This document shows, one piece after another, positions 7,236 through 16,309 of a DNA stretch of 64,000 bases. The notes beneath the pieces were generated by a model that worked only from the letters and a program-made list of their open reading frames with translations, searched no databases and was not told the DNA's origin. Made by a program: the position numbers and the translations under genes. Within the stretch, counting starts at the first letter, position 1. Each line of letters starts with the position of its first letter. Where the stretch lies: the NCBI GenBank assembly GCA_963834945.1, contig CAWIDT010000005.1:1-64000 (forward strand). The letters run 5' to 3'. Source of the DNA: R-RK-3 sp963834945 (GTDB taxonomy: Bacteria > Pseudomonadota > Alphaproteobacteria > Rhizobiales > Rhodomicrobiaceae).

Positions 7236-8399
7236 ATGCGCATCTCAGAATATCGCATCACCCGCTTTCAATATGCCCGTGACCGGGTTATCGGCGACAG
7301 CCAGGTGCGTATCGATACGGCGAACATAGCCGCGGTCGAACTCATTGACGAGGACGGCAGGGTTGGGCTGGGTTTTTTCCAGAACTTGTTCTACCCGCTG
7401 CCGAGCCAGACGGAGATCATCCGCATTTTCGAGGAAGAGGTCTGGCCCGGCCTCACTGAACAACCGCCGTTGGCGCTGGTGCATCGCGTCAAGCGGCTAC
7501 GCGGAGGAAACCAGCGCGGCTTCAGTCTGCCATTCGAAGAGGCACTTCAAGTAGCACTGTGGGACCTTGCTGGCAAACAGGCCGGGCTTCCGTTGCACCG
7601 GCTGCTTGGGAGCACGCGCGACCGGGTGAAGGCCTATGCGTCCGGCCTGGATTACCATCTCGCGGACGATGAGTTTCAGGCGTACTTCGCTAATGCCGAT
7701 GCCCTCGGCTATCACGCGTTCAAGATCAAGGTAGGCCATCCCGACTTCGATTGGGACCTGTCCCGGCTGGAGTTGCTCAAGAAGACAGTGCGACCAGGCG
7801 CATTGATCATGATCGACGCCAACGAGGCTTGGGGCGCCAAGGAAGCGTTGGTAAAACTCCACAAAATTCACAGTCTTGGCCATGAAATATTGTGGGTGGA
7901 AGACCCCATCCTTCGCCATGATTTCGAAGGCTTGCGGATGCTCAAGGCAGCGACGCCCTGGACCATGATCAACTCAGGTGAATATCTCGATGCCGCAGGC
8001 AAACGCCAGCTGGTGCTGGCGGGGGCAACCGACATGCTCAACGTCCATGGGTTTGTGACCGACGTAATGCGGATCGGCTGGCTGGCGGCTGAACTCGGCA
8101 TCCCGGTGACGCTCGGCAATACGATCCTCGAGTTCGGCGTGCATATGGCCTGCGCCTTGCCGGAGGTGGAGTGGCTCGAAAATTCTTTCCTCAACTTCGA
8201 ACACCTGGTCGAAGAGCCAATGACGATTGTCCACGGTTGGATTCATGCCCCCAACCGGATGGGCCACGGCCTAGTACTTTCGGAAACCGCGCGCGCACGA
8301 TGGGCGCGCCCCAATGTCCTGCCGCGTGATCAGCTGGGTGATGCGCCGGTCAATCCACAGCGTGCTTCCGGTTCCCGGCTCGCCTCGACAGGAGGATGA
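7236..8399 (+). CDS. Enolase-superfamily (mandelate racemase/muconate lactonizing type) enzyme
   Basis: A 387-residue protein from the ATG at 7236 (MRISEYRITRFQYARDR). The family layout is complete: a capping N-terminal domain, a KxK base pair in FKIKVG (about residue 165), metal ligands in MIDANEAW (Asp, about 194), WVEDPI (Glu, about 222) and NSGEY (Glu, about 247), and a C-terminal PNRMGHGL segment. The usual His of the mandelate-racemase dyad is not where expected: the strand reads PVTLGNTILEFG. NVHGFVTDVMRIG lies just before it. Substrate is therefore open, but the linked carbohydrate importer and FCD regulator suggest dehydration of a sugar acid. It is the first gene of the transport operon. 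Confidence 0.8.
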   Translation: MRISEYRITRFQYARDRVIGDSQVRIDTANIAAVELIDEDGRVGLGFFQNLFYPLPSQTEIIRIFEEEVWPGLTEQPPLALVHRVKRLRGGNQRGFSLPFEEALQVALWDLAGKQAGLPLHRLLGSTRDRVKAYASGLDYHLADDEFQAYFANADALGYHAFKIKVGHPDFDWDLSRLELLKKTVRPGALIMIDANEAWGAKEALVKLHKIHSLGHEILWVEDPILRHDFEGLRMLKAATPWTMINSGEYLDAAGKRQLVLAGATDMLNVHGFVTDVMRIGWLAAELGIPVTLGNTILEFGVHMACALPEVEWLENSFLNFEHLVEEPMTIVHGWIHAPNRMGHGLVLSETARARWARPNVLPRDQLGDAPVNPQRASGSRLASTGG

Positions 8400-8456
8400 A
8401 CCCGAGAACGAGTTGAGGAAGACGCAAGAAAATCGAATTGGAGCGGAGGAAACGAC

Positions 8457-9725
8457 ATGCACAACCTTAAGATGGCCGCTGGACTCGCAGCTTTTTTAGC
8501 AGTTTCTCATGCCCGGGCGCAGGACATCACCGTCTGGGACTTCAACGGCGGCGACCCAGCCCTGGCGAGCTACTTCGCCAAAGCCAAAGCCGAATTCGAG
8601 GCTGCCCACCCGGGCGCCAAGCTCAATGTTCTTGGTCAGCCGCATGACCAATACTACACATTGCTAGGCACCGCCCTGGCCGCGAATTCTGGTCCGGACG
8701 TATTCGTTGTAAACGGCGGGGCGCAGGCCAAGGCTCGCATTGATGCGATGGTCAAGCTCGATGACAAGGCGCCTGACCTCATTAAGAAGCTTGTAGGCAA
8801 AGAAGCCTTCGAGGGGCCAGACGGCAGCCTCTATGCGTTCCCCGTTACGCTTCAAGGCCACGCGATCTACTATAACAAGAAGCTCTACAGGGATGCCGGG
8901 CTGGACCCGGAGAAGGCACCGACCACCTGGGCGGAACTGCAGAAGGTCTGTGACGCCTTCAAAGCGCAGGGTAAGGTCCCGTGCTTCGTCATGGGTAACA
9001 AGGAAGGCGCCGGCGCTGAGTTTTTCTTCTCGTCGGCGGCAGCCCAGTCCCTGACCACAAAGGAGCAGGACGACTGGCTGGCCGGGAAACTGAAGTGGTC
9101 GAGCCCACAGATCAAGGCGATTTTGCAGGCCTGGGTCAATACTGGCAAGGCGGGCTGGTACCAGCAGGGTGCGAACTCAACGCTGAAGTTCATGGACGAG
9201 TATGAGATGTTCATGCGCGGCGAAGGGGCTAACGCCATGGGTCTCCTGTCGAACGTGGCCCACTGGAAACAGTTCGAGACGGAAATGGGCGTCGAGAATG
9301 TAGGCGTTTATCCGTCCCCGTCGCCCAGCGTCGCTACCGACAAGAAGATAGGCGAGCCCGGCGTGCCGGTTGCGGGCGGTGTAGCCTACGCGGTCAACAA
9401 GGCATCCAAGCACCTCGATCTCGCATTAGCCGCCGCCGAAGCACTCGCCGCAAACGGTCCAATCCAGACATTCGTCAACGACGCCGGCATCGTACCAGCA
9501 AATACTGCCGTCGATCTTGGCGGCCTTACCAGCCCGGGGATCAAGCGGATCATGGGCTGGCTCGCGACCAACGGTGTGCCGACCGCCCACGCTAACGCCT
9601 CCGCTGCTGAATTGGAGGAATGGCACCGTCAGAGCCAGTTGCTGCTCAATGGCGACACGACGGTGGACGCCGCCGCGGCAGCGCTCGACGCAGTTCAGGC
9701 TAAGGCGAAGCCGCAAAAGAACTGA
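8457..9725 (+). CDS. ABC importer substrate-binding protein (carbohydrate, family 1)
   Basis: A 422-residue periplasmic protein with a short signal peptide (MHNLKMAAGLAAFLAVSHARA, cleaved before QDITVWDFN). The mature part has the type-2 solute-binding fold typical of maltose-type binding proteins, with GGDPALASYFAKAKAEFEA and GPDVFVVNGGAQAKARIDAM in the N-lobe and GVPVAGGVAYAVNKASKH in the C-lobe. It starts 57 bases after the enolase gene and precedes two permeases and an ATPase, a complete CUT1-type importer. The ligand is probably a sugar, sugar acid or small glycoside; the sequence does not fix which. Confidence 0.88.
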   Translation: MHNLKMAAGLAAFLAVSHARAQDITVWDFNGGDPALASYFAKAKAEFEAAHPGAKLNVLGQPHDQYYTLLGTALAANSGPDVFVVNGGAQAKARIDAMVKLDDKAPDLIKKLVGKEAFEGPDGSLYAFPVTLQGHAIYYNKKLYRDAGLDPEKAPTTWAELQKVCDAFKAQGKVPCFVMGNKEGAGAEFFFSSAAAQSLTTKEQDDWLAGKLKWSSPQIKAILQAWVNTGKAGWYQQGANSTLKFMDEYEMFMRGEGANAMGLLSNVAHWKQFETEMGVENVGVYPSPSPSVATDKKIGEPGVPVAGGVAYAVNKASKHLDLALAAAEALAANGPIQTFVNDAGIVPANTAVDLGGLTSPGIKRIMGWLATNGVPTAHANASAAELEEWHRQSQLLLNGDTTVDAAAAALDAVQAKAKPQKN

Positions 9726-9839
9726 GACATTGATCTGGAGGGGCATCGTTAGCGATGCTCCTCCACGCTTTGCGTATCGAGGGTACGTCCACGAATGGAA
9801 ACAACTGTTCCGCCTACAGCCGTCCGTCGCCGAACAAGC

Positions 9840-10712
9840 ATGAGTAAAAGCCGCAGGACAGAGGCGCGATTTGCTTACCTACTCCTGCTCCCGGCTCTGC
9901 TGCTCGTTTTCGGTTTTCGTATCGTACCGCTGGGCTGGGGCTTCCTGATCTCGCTGACCGACGCGACCGGAGTGACCTCCGGAGAATTTATCGGCACCGA
10001 CAATTACGTCGAGGCATTCGGCGATCCAAACTTCCTGGCGTCGATCCGCAATACCGTTTTCGTGCTCCTGACCTTGCCGATCTGGGTGACACTGCCGATG
10101 CTGCTGGCGATCCTCATCCATCAAGGAGTGCCGGGTGGGCGGTTCTTCCGGGCCGTCTATTTCTTTCCGGCCGTGCTTTCCAGCGTCATCGTCGGGTCAA
10201 TCTTCAATGTCGTGCTTCGCTATGATGGCTCTCTCAACGCTCTGCTCAAGCTGGTCGGCATACCTGGCGCCGATTGGCTGGGAAGCTCCGCCACCGCGCT
10301 GCCGAGCCTGCTCGCGGTACAGCTCTGGTCGACTTTCGGCATGGGCGTCCTCATATTCCTGGCGGGAATGTCGACCGTGAACCAGGACCTGATCGATGCC
10401 GCGAGGCTCGACGGAGCCAAGATGCGCCAGATCTGGATGCACGTAATCATTCCTGCGCTCTGGCCCATTATCGAATTTTCGGCGGTCGTGACCACCATCG
10501 GTGTGCTGACGTCGATGTTCGGTCTGATCTATGTGCTTACCGCCGGCGGCCCGGGGACTGCAACAACCTTACCCGAATTCCTGATCTGGCTCGTACAAGG
10601 CAAGATCAACCGGCCTGGCTACGCCGCGGCGCTCTCGATGATCTTGTTTGGGATGATGGCTGGCCTCGCCTGGGTGCAGATCCGCATCATGTCACGCAAC
10701 ACGAATCTCTGA
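9840..10712 (+). CDS. ABC sugar importer permease 1 (MalF/UgpA-like)
   Basis: An inner-membrane subunit of 290 residues from the ATG at 9840 (MSKSRRTEARFAYLLLLPAL); an ATG at 9795 would add 15 residues. About six membrane helices are visible. The EAA loop that contacts the ATPase is DAARLDGAKMRQIWMHVIIP (about residue 190). SLTDATGVTSGEFIGTDNYVEAF between helices 1 and 2 is typical of the first permease of CUT1 systems. The second permease begins 4 bases after its stop. Confidence 0.9.
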   Translation: MSKSRRTEARFAYLLLLPALLLVFGFRIVPLGWGFLISLTDATGVTSGEFIGTDNYVEAFGDPNFLASIRNTVFVLLTLPIWVTLPMLLAILIHQGVPGGRFFRAVYFFPAVLSSVIVGSIFNVVLRYDGSLNALLKLVGIPGADWLGSSATALPSLLAVQLWSTFGMGVLIFLAGMSTVNQDLIDAARLDGAKMRQIWMHVIIPALWPIIEFSAVVTTIGVLTSMFGLIYVLTAGGPGTATTLPEFLIWLVQGKINRPGYAAALSMILFGMMAGLAWVQIRIMSRNTNL

Positions 10713-10716
10713 GGGC

Positions 10717-11553
10717 ATGGTGGCGGTTGCAGGTAAACGGCAAAAACGCGCGTTCTGGATCGCGGCGATCCCGATGGGGATCCTGGCGCTGAGCTGTGTC
10801 TATCCTGTCTTTTTCTCGATCAATAGCGCTCTTAAGACAACCCGGGAGTATCGGTTCAACCGCTTCGGCGTCACCACGGAGCCGACCCTTCACAACTTCC
10901 AGCAGGCTTGGTTCCAATCACACCTTGATGAGTATTTCTTCAATTCCGTGATTGTGACCATCGGCGCCGTGTTGCTCCTGCTGGTTGTCTCTTCGCTCGC
11001 TGGCTTCGCCTTCGCCTGTTTGCGCTTTCCTTATAGGCGGTACCTGTTCGTGGCCATTCTGTCCTCGCTGATGATTCCCGTGCAGGTCGTGCTCGTTCCG
11101 TTCCTGCGAACGATCATCGCGCTGGACCTTGCTAATACGCATGTCGGCCTGATCCTCGCCTACACGGCATTTTTCCTGCCCTTTTCGGTTTATCTGATGA
11201 CCGCTTTTTACTCGGGTCTGCCGCGCGAATTGGTCGAGGCAGCCCAAATCGACGGTGCCAAGCTACTGCAAGTCTGGTGGCATGTGATGGTGCCCCTGGG
11301 TATGCCTGCACTCGTTACGCTTGGCATTCTCAACACGCTCTATTGTTGGAACGACGTCCTGATCTCGCTGCTCGTGATGCAGACGGATCGCACACTGATG
11401 GTCGGCATCACGGCGCTGAAGGGCCAGTACTCCAATAACATTCCACTGCTTGCTGCCGGCATCGTTCTCGCAGCCGCTCCTATCGTGATCCTGTACGTCA
11501 TATTCCAGCGACAGATCGTCTCGGGCATCGCAGTCGGCGCAGTGAAAGGGTAA
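10717..11553 (+). CDS. ABC sugar importer permease 2 (MalG/UgpE-like)
   Basis: 278 residues with about six membrane helices, starting MVAVAGKRQKRAFWIAAIP. The EAA loop is EAAQIDGAKLLQVWWHVMVP (about residue 170). It pairs with the upstream permease and the downstream ATPase, which starts 3 bases after the stop, so translation is tightly coupled. The periplasmic region after helix 1 (SALKTTREYRFNRFGVTTEP) is typical of this subunit. Confidence 0.9.
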   Translation: MVAVAGKRQKRAFWIAAIPMGILALSCVYPVFFSINSALKTTREYRFNRFGVTTEPTLHNFQQAWFQSHLDEYFFNSVIVTIGAVLLLLVVSSLAGFAFACLRFPYRRYLFVAILSSLMIPVQVVLVPFLRTIIALDLANTHVGLILAYTAFFLPFSVYLMTAFYSGLPRELVEAAQIDGAKLLQVWWHVMVPLGMPALVTLGILNTLYCWNDVLISLLVMQTDRTLMVGITALKGQYSNNIPLLAAGIVLAAAPIVILYVIFQRQIVSGIAVGAVKG

Positions 11554-11556
11554 CCG

Positions 11557-12612
11557 ATGGCGCGCGTCCAGCTGAGTCATGTCAGCAAGAGCTTCGGCCC
11601 CACTGAGGTCATCAAAGACGTGTCCTTGTCGATTGAGGAGGGCGAGTTTGCCGTGTTCGTTGGTCCCTCGGGCTGTGGAAAGTCCACGCTGCTTCGAATG
11701 ATTGCGGGGCTTGAGGATGTAAGCGGAGGGGACATATTCATCGGCGAGAAGGACGTTACTGACGAAGAACCGGCCTATCGTGGGGTGGCAATGGTATTCC
11801 AGTCCTACGCGCTGTATCCGAATATGACGGTGTTCGACAATATGAGCTTCGGATTGCGCATGGCGCATCGACCGAAGAACGAGATCGCGGAAAAGGTCGG
11901 GCGCGCAGCAAAGATCCTCCAACTTGAGCAATTGCTTCAGCGTAAGCCGGCGCAGCTCTCCGGAGGCCAACGTCAACGCGTCGCGATCGGTCGCGCGATC
12001 GTACGCGATCCTAAGGTGTTTCTATTTGACGAACCGCTCAGCAATCTTGACGCCGAGCTTCGCGTGCAGATGCGCGTCGAACTTTCGAAGCTCCATAAAA
12101 TCCTCGGCAACACCATGATTTATGTGACTCACGACCAGACTGAAGCGCTCACCATGGCCGATCGGATCGTGATCTTACGGTCGGGCAATGTCGAACAGGT
12201 CGGCTCCCCCCTCACCCTTTATGAGGACCCCGATAATGCGTTCGTCGCCGGGTTTATCGGCTCGCCCCGCATGAACTTCCTCGCTGCAACCGCAGCGGCG
12301 CAGGACAAGCTCGAGGTGGGTGGGATTAAGATCGGCTCCAACACCCGGACGCGAATTGAGCCGGGATCAAAGCTGCTTTTCGGTATTCGTCCTGAGCATT
12401 TCGACGTGACCGATGGCGCCGGGTTCACCGCCGTTGTCGATGTGGTCGAACGGTTGGGGGCAACCTCCTTCGTCTATGCGACCTTGCATTCCGGCGAGTC
12501 GGTTGTCGCCGAGCGGCGGTCGTCGCCGCCCAAAGTTGGCGATATCATCAAGCTGAATTTTGCCCCCTTCGCGGTGCGCCTTTTTACCGAAGCCGGCGAG
12601 CGTATCCGCTGA
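11557..12612 (+). CDS. ABC sugar importer ATPase (UgpC/MalK/MsmK family)
   Basis: 351 residues. Walker A is GPSGCGKSTLLRM (about residue 38), the Q-loop is MVFQSYALYPNMT, the signature is LSGGQRQRVAIGRAI, Walker B is VFLFDEPLSNLDAELR, and the H-loop is YVTHDQTEALTMADR. A C-terminal TOBE/OB region (LLFGIRPEHFDV and after) completes the MalK-type arrangement. It energises the importer encoded just upstream and is the last gene of the operon. Downstream lies about 150 bases without a gene and then insertion-sequence debris. Confidence 0.92.
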   Translation: MARVQLSHVSKSFGPTEVIKDVSLSIEEGEFAVFVGPSGCGKSTLLRMIAGLEDVSGGDIFIGEKDVTDEEPAYRGVAMVFQSYALYPNMTVFDNMSFGLRMAHRPKNEIAEKVGRAAKILQLEQLLQRKPAQLSGGQRQRVAIGRAIVRDPKVFLFDEPLSNLDAELRVQMRVELSKLHKILGNTMIYVTHDQTEALTMADRIVILRSGNVEQVGSPLTLYEDPDNAFVAGFIGSPRMNFLAATAAAQDKLEVGGIKIGSNTRTRIEPGSKLLFGIRPEHFDVTDGAGFTAVVDVVERLGATSFVYATLHSGESVVAERRSSPPKVGDIIKLNFAPFAVRLFTEAGERIR

Positions 12613-12761
12613 GCGTCGCGTGCCTCGCCGCTGGCGACCGCGCCTCACGCGAACACCCGTGACGATCCTAGAGTCCCAGTAGAGTCTGCCGACCCCCTCG
12701 GCCCCCAAAAAACCTCCGTGTCAGTCCTGTAGCTGAGAAACAGCAGCATGGCTTTACGATC
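12613..12761. other. Gene-free stretch between the ABC operon and IS66 remnant
   Basis: I see no gene here. It contains a C-rich run (GACCCCCTCGGCCCCC at about 12690) but no clear terminator. Confidence 0.4.
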
Positions 12762-13060
12762 GTAAGCGTCCTCTCAGGACTGCGGGCATGATGGATTGCG
12801 CGCTCGGGGCGGATCGTGTGCCTTGGTGTCCTACGCACGTGGGTAAGGACGGTAAGGCACATGGCGGCCGAGATCATTTCGACGGTCGAGCGGCGGCGGA
12901 GCTGGCCGACCGAAGTTAAACTTCGGATCATGGGCGAGGCGTTGGTCCCGGGCGCCTCGATCGCCGCAGTGGCGGACCGGAACGGCGTGTGCCGGTCGCT
13001 GCTCTATACGTGGTTGCGGCTGGCGCGCGGAGGCTCCAACTCTTGAGAGACTGGAGCCGT
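12762..13060 (+). mobile_element. Left end of an IS66-family element (truncated)
   Basis: GTAAGCG at 12762 is the canonical terminal sequence of IS66-family elements, and the expected TnpA-like gene starts 99 bases later. The element is cut at 13061, where an IS21-family element begins. An IS66 transposase C-terminus reappears at 15978-16217 on the far side, so the pieces probably come from one element that was split and then lost its middle. Confidence 0.65.
12861..13046 (+). pseudogene. tnpA: IS66-family TnpA (helix-turn-helix accessory protein), truncated
   Basis: From the ATG at 12861 the protein begins MAAEIISTVERRRSWPTEVK, then RIMGEALVPGASIAAVADR and NGVCRSLLYTWLRLARGG. This is the conserved helix-turn-helix part of IS66 TnpA. 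Family members run to about 120-140 residues; this one stops after 61, just before the IS21-family terminal repeat. It is a broken copy. Confidence 0.75.
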
Positions 13061-13136
13061 TGTCAACGGCGGAGCAATTTCCGGCCAGCGCGGCGGAGCA
13101 AAATCCTGCCAGTTGTGATGCCTGCGCTATAAAGCA

Positions 13137-13167
13137 AAAAGTCCCCTTCGCGAAGGGGGCTTTTGCT
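13137..13167. terminator. Bidirectional intrinsic terminator inside the IS21-family element
   Basis: A perfect hairpin CCCCTTCG/CGAAGGGG is flanked by A-rich sequence on the left and TTTTGCTTTT on the right. It sits between the left terminal repeats and the istB stop codon. On the minus strand, the direction of istB, the stem is followed by TTTTT, so it would end istAB transcription and block read-through from the other side. Confidence 0.75.
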
Positions 13168-13179
13168 TTTCGGCGTCAT

Positions 13180-14018
13180 TCAGGATGATACTTCGCCGGT
13201 GTCGGGATCGACGGCTTCGGCGGGCGGCGGTCCATCGCTCGCAGGATGTAGGCCTTTCCGGCGGCGGTCCTTTGACTGTTTGAGCCGGTAGCTGTCGCCG
13301 TTCAATTCCAGAATGTGGACATGGTGAGTGAGCCGATCGAGCAGCGCGCCGGTGAGCCGCTCAGAGCCGAAGATGGATGTCCAATCCTCGAACGGCAGGT
13401 TGGAGGTCACGATGATCGAGCCGCGCTCGTAACGCTGGCTAAAGATCTCGAAGAGGAGCTCGGCGCCAGTTGGAGACAGCGGCACATAACTGAGCTCATC
13501 GACGATCAGCAGCTTATGGGCGGCGAACCGGGCTTGCAGCCGCAACAAGCGTTTCTCGTCGCGGGCTTCCATCAGCTGATGGACAAGCCCGGCCGCCGTG
13601 GCGAACCCGACCGAGAAGCCGCGCTGACAGGCGGCAAGCCCCAGAGCCAGCGCGACATGGCTCTTGCCGGTGCCGCTGTTGCCCAGCGCGATGATGTTCT
13701 CGCGGCGCAAGATGTATTCGCCGCGCGCCAGCTCGGTGACGAGCATTTTGTTGAGCGAGAGGATGGCGGTGAAGTCGAAGCTGTCCAGCCCCTTCACCAC
13801 CGGGAACTTCGCCGCCCGGATGCGCCGGTCTACCATGCGGCGCTCGCGTTCGATTAGCTCCAACTCCGCCAGCCGCAGGAGATTAGTCGGACATGATCGA
13901 CGCCGGCCTGAGCGCATTCATGGGCTTGCTTTTCGTATTCGGCCTGGAAGGTCGGCAGTTTGAGCTGCTTAAGGTGGTGTTTCAGAAGAAGCTGCGGCTT
14001 CTCAGCGGTCTTGCTCAT
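13180..14018 (-). pseudogene. istB: IstB, IS21 helper ATPase, frameshifted
   Basis: The N-terminus starts at 14018 (MSKTAEKPQLLLKHHLKQLK, LPTFQAEYEKQAHECAQAGV). The rest is in another frame from about 13890 on (LLRLAELELIERERRMVDRR). The AAA+ core is otherwise complete: Walker A IIALGNSGTGKSHVALALG, Walker B KLLIVDELSYVPL, and sensor residues in SIIVTSNLPFEDW. IstB loads the IstA transposase on target DNA. The single frameshift near residue 45 and the broken istA make the element non-autonomous. Confidence 0.85.
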
Positions 14019-15572
14019 GCCGCGGCTCCCTGCAGGAGCGTGGCATAATCCGCCGCCCGCGTCGCCCCGACATTGGGCTTGGGCAGATAAGGATAGGCCG
14101 TGAGGTCGGGCCGCGCCGGACGCCGCTCGATCCGGCAAAGGATCAGTTGCTTGACAGCGTCGAAGCCGGCCGCGCCGAGCCGGATGGCCTCCTTCACGGC
14201 CTGGGCGACAAGCTCTTTGTCGAACACCTCCATTAGCCGAAGCACTTGGATAAACTCGCGCTTGCCTCGGTTGCCCATCCTGGCTTCGAGAAGACGCCGG
14301 AGATGTTCGAACTGCTCGGGCAGTGGCCAGCCCTGCAACGGTCGCGCTTGATCCAGGGCGCCGGGCTTCTGCTCGATCAGCGCCAAATAATGCAAGGGAT
14401 CACAGACGAAGGCGCCGCGTTCATGCGACCGCTTGTGCCGGGCGATTTCCTCACCACCGCAGATGATGACTACCTGATCGACAAAGCCCTTCACGACGAC
14501 GTCGCGGAAGCCATAGGTCGTCGGCACCGAATAATCGCTCGTGCGATACCGGACCAGCGACGTCGACGAAACGCGCGCAGTCCGCTTCTCGCAGGCCTCG
14601 AAAGTACCGGACGGCAGCGGACGGAAGACGGCCAGATCGGTTTCCAGCCGCGCCCCGATCGTCTCGCTCTGACCGCTCACCTTGCGATCCAGCTCCCCCA
14701 GGCGGTTCGCTTCCAGTTTGGCGTTCAACGCTTCGAAACTCTCCGCAGCCGGCACCGGTGTCAAAAACCGCCGGCGACCGTTCTTGACCAGACCTTCAAC
14801 TTTACCTTTATCGTTCCCCTTCCCTGGCCGGCCGAACCGATCTCGGAACAGATAATGGCTGACCAACTCGCTGAAGGCGCGCGTCCGCTCCCGCTTGCCG
14901 TCGCCGCAGATCCTGGCCACGGCCAGCTTGGTGTTATCGTAAAGGATCGACAGCGGGATGCCGCCGAAGAAGGCGAAGGCGCTGACCTGGCCGTCGAGGA
15001 ACGCTTCCAGGAGCGAACGTTTATCGTGAGCGACAAGCGCTCACAATGTGGTCTCCGCCGGATAGGCCTTCATGAAGGGAGCGTCCGAATGCGGAAGATC
15101 CATGAAGAATACGTGCAGCTTCTGGCGCTCGCCGCCGATCACGCCGATCGCCTCGCCGAAGCTTGTCCCCGCAAGGCGGGGATCCGCTTGCTCATGACCT
15201 GGCGGATGCGCCAGCGGCACGAAGGTCTCCCGCTCCGGCCTTTGGCGATCCGGACGTAATCCTTCACCACCGTGTAGCCGCCAGTAAAGCCGTGCTCCGT
15301 CTTGAGGCGTTCGAAAATCCGTTGAGCGGTGTGCCGCTGCTTCGGCGGCGCCATGCGTCAGATACTAAAATTGCATCGATGACCGGGAGCAGCGCGCCCG
15401 GCTTCGGCTTGCCCGGCGGCTTCGACCGTACATAACCCGGAGGCACCGAAAACCGGCACATCTTCGAAATCGTGTCCCGGCTCAGACCGAAAACACTGGC
15501 GGCCTCGCGACGGCTCCTACCCTCAACAAAAACGAACTGTCTGACCGCGGCATAAATCTCCACCGCATACAT
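14015..15572 (-). pseudogene. istA: IstA transposase of IS21 family, several frameshifts
   Basis: The protein begins at 15572 (MYAVEIYAAVRQFVFVEGRS, RREAASVFGLSRDTISKM; helix-turn-helix). It continues in a second frame (QRHTAQRIFERLKTEHGFTG, about 15354-15230), then in pieces around 15000-14900 (FFGGIPLSILYDNTKLAVAR, part of the DDE core). The last 300 residues are in one frame (14015-14920, ending TRAADYATLLQGAAA). At least three frame changes and a stop (near 15040) separate the parts. The start of istB overlaps the end of istA by 4 bases, as usual for IS21. Confidence 0.82.
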
Positions 15573-15777
15573 CCCCCGCCGATCCCCCGTCTCGGAAAGG
15601 ATCAGCCTAACCAGTGGCCGGTTATTACTCCGCCACGCAGCAGCACAACGCCGCCGCTCCACTGGCCGACTTTTGCACCGCCGCTTACACACGTTGTTTC
15701 ATCGACTTCCTCCCGTGCAATTCCATGCTCGCCGGGTAGTTTGTGGAAACGGCGGCCGGCGTGGCCAGCCTCTTTAG

Positions 15778-15996
15778 ATCAATCTGCTGCGGGGCAATTG
15801 TCATCCTCGCACAAGCGATCGGAACCACCACCCAGCCCGGAATCGATACCACGATGCCGAATGGGCCTTGCATCTTGAGAAATTGGCCGGTCGCGCGCTG
15901 CTCTACACGACGTATGCTGACCGTTCGGCGGAAATCCCGATGCCAACGATCGTTAACTTCCAGTTCCTCCTCAATATAGGCAGAATGAACGGGTGA
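15778..15996 (+). other. Unidentified reading-frame fragment between IS remnants
   Basis: An open stretch of 72 codons without a start, immediately after a TAG at 15775. It reads INLLRGNCHPRTSDR early and EWALHLEKLAGRALLYTTYA, DRSAEIPMPTIVNFQFLLNI later, ending at TGA 15994-15996. The later part looks like real protein sequence. I do not recognise the family. It is probably the end of a gene destroyed by the insertion events. Confidence 0.3.
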
Positions 15997-16217
15997 TGGT
16001 CCTGGGGAGGAAATCGTGGCTCTTCGCCGGGAGCGAACACGTCGCTGGCCGCGCCGCCGCCATGACCACGCTGATCATGACGGCGAAACCGGGCGATATC
16101 GATCCGTTCGCCTGGCTGGCCGACGTACTCGGTCGCATCGCCGACCTGCCGCAGCGCCGGCTGCATGAATTGTTGCCTTGGGAGTGGAAATACACGAGGC
16201 AGCGGGCGGTGGCTTGA
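15978..16217 (+). pseudogene. IS66-family transposase (TnpC), C-terminal fragment
   Basis: The fragment reads QNERVMVLGRKSWLFAGSEH, AGRAAAMTTLIMTAKPGDID and PFAWLADVLGRIADLPQRRL, ending HELLPWEWKYTRQRAVA. GRKxWLFAGS and the HELLPWxW tail are hallmarks of the IS66 transposase C-terminus. The catalytic domain is missing. It matches the IS66 left end at 12762 in orientation, which suggests a single original element now interrupted by the IS21-family copy and deleted internally. No right terminal CGCTTAC was found after it. Confidence 0.75.
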
Positions 16218-16309
16218 TCATCGCCGCGATCTCCTACCTCTTTACGAGCCCGCGCGCGGCGCGCGCGGCGGAAACATCCTGTGCGGCCCCCACCGCATGC
16301 TTAAAGATC

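Larger units (their letters stand above)
13061..15689. mobile_element. IS21-family element (degenerate)
   Basis: The element is 2629 bp with the multiple terminal repeats typical of IS21. At the left, TGTCAACGGCGGAGCAA runs to CGGCCAG, followed by GGCGGAGCAAAATCCTGCC. At the right, read on the minus strand, TGTAAGCGGCGGTGCAAAA runs to CGGCCAG, followed by GGCGGAGTAATAACCGGCC. istA and istB lie on the minus strand in the usual order but both are frameshifted. No target duplication is visible (left flank CCGT, right flank CACG), so the flanks have been rearranged. It interrupts or abuts an IS66 remnant. Confidence 0.8.

Noticed and set aside
13315..13857. Plus-strand frame of 180 codons
   Set aside because: Antisense shadow of istB.
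14246..15259. Plus-strand frame of 337 codons
   Set aside because: Antisense shadow of the istA remnant.
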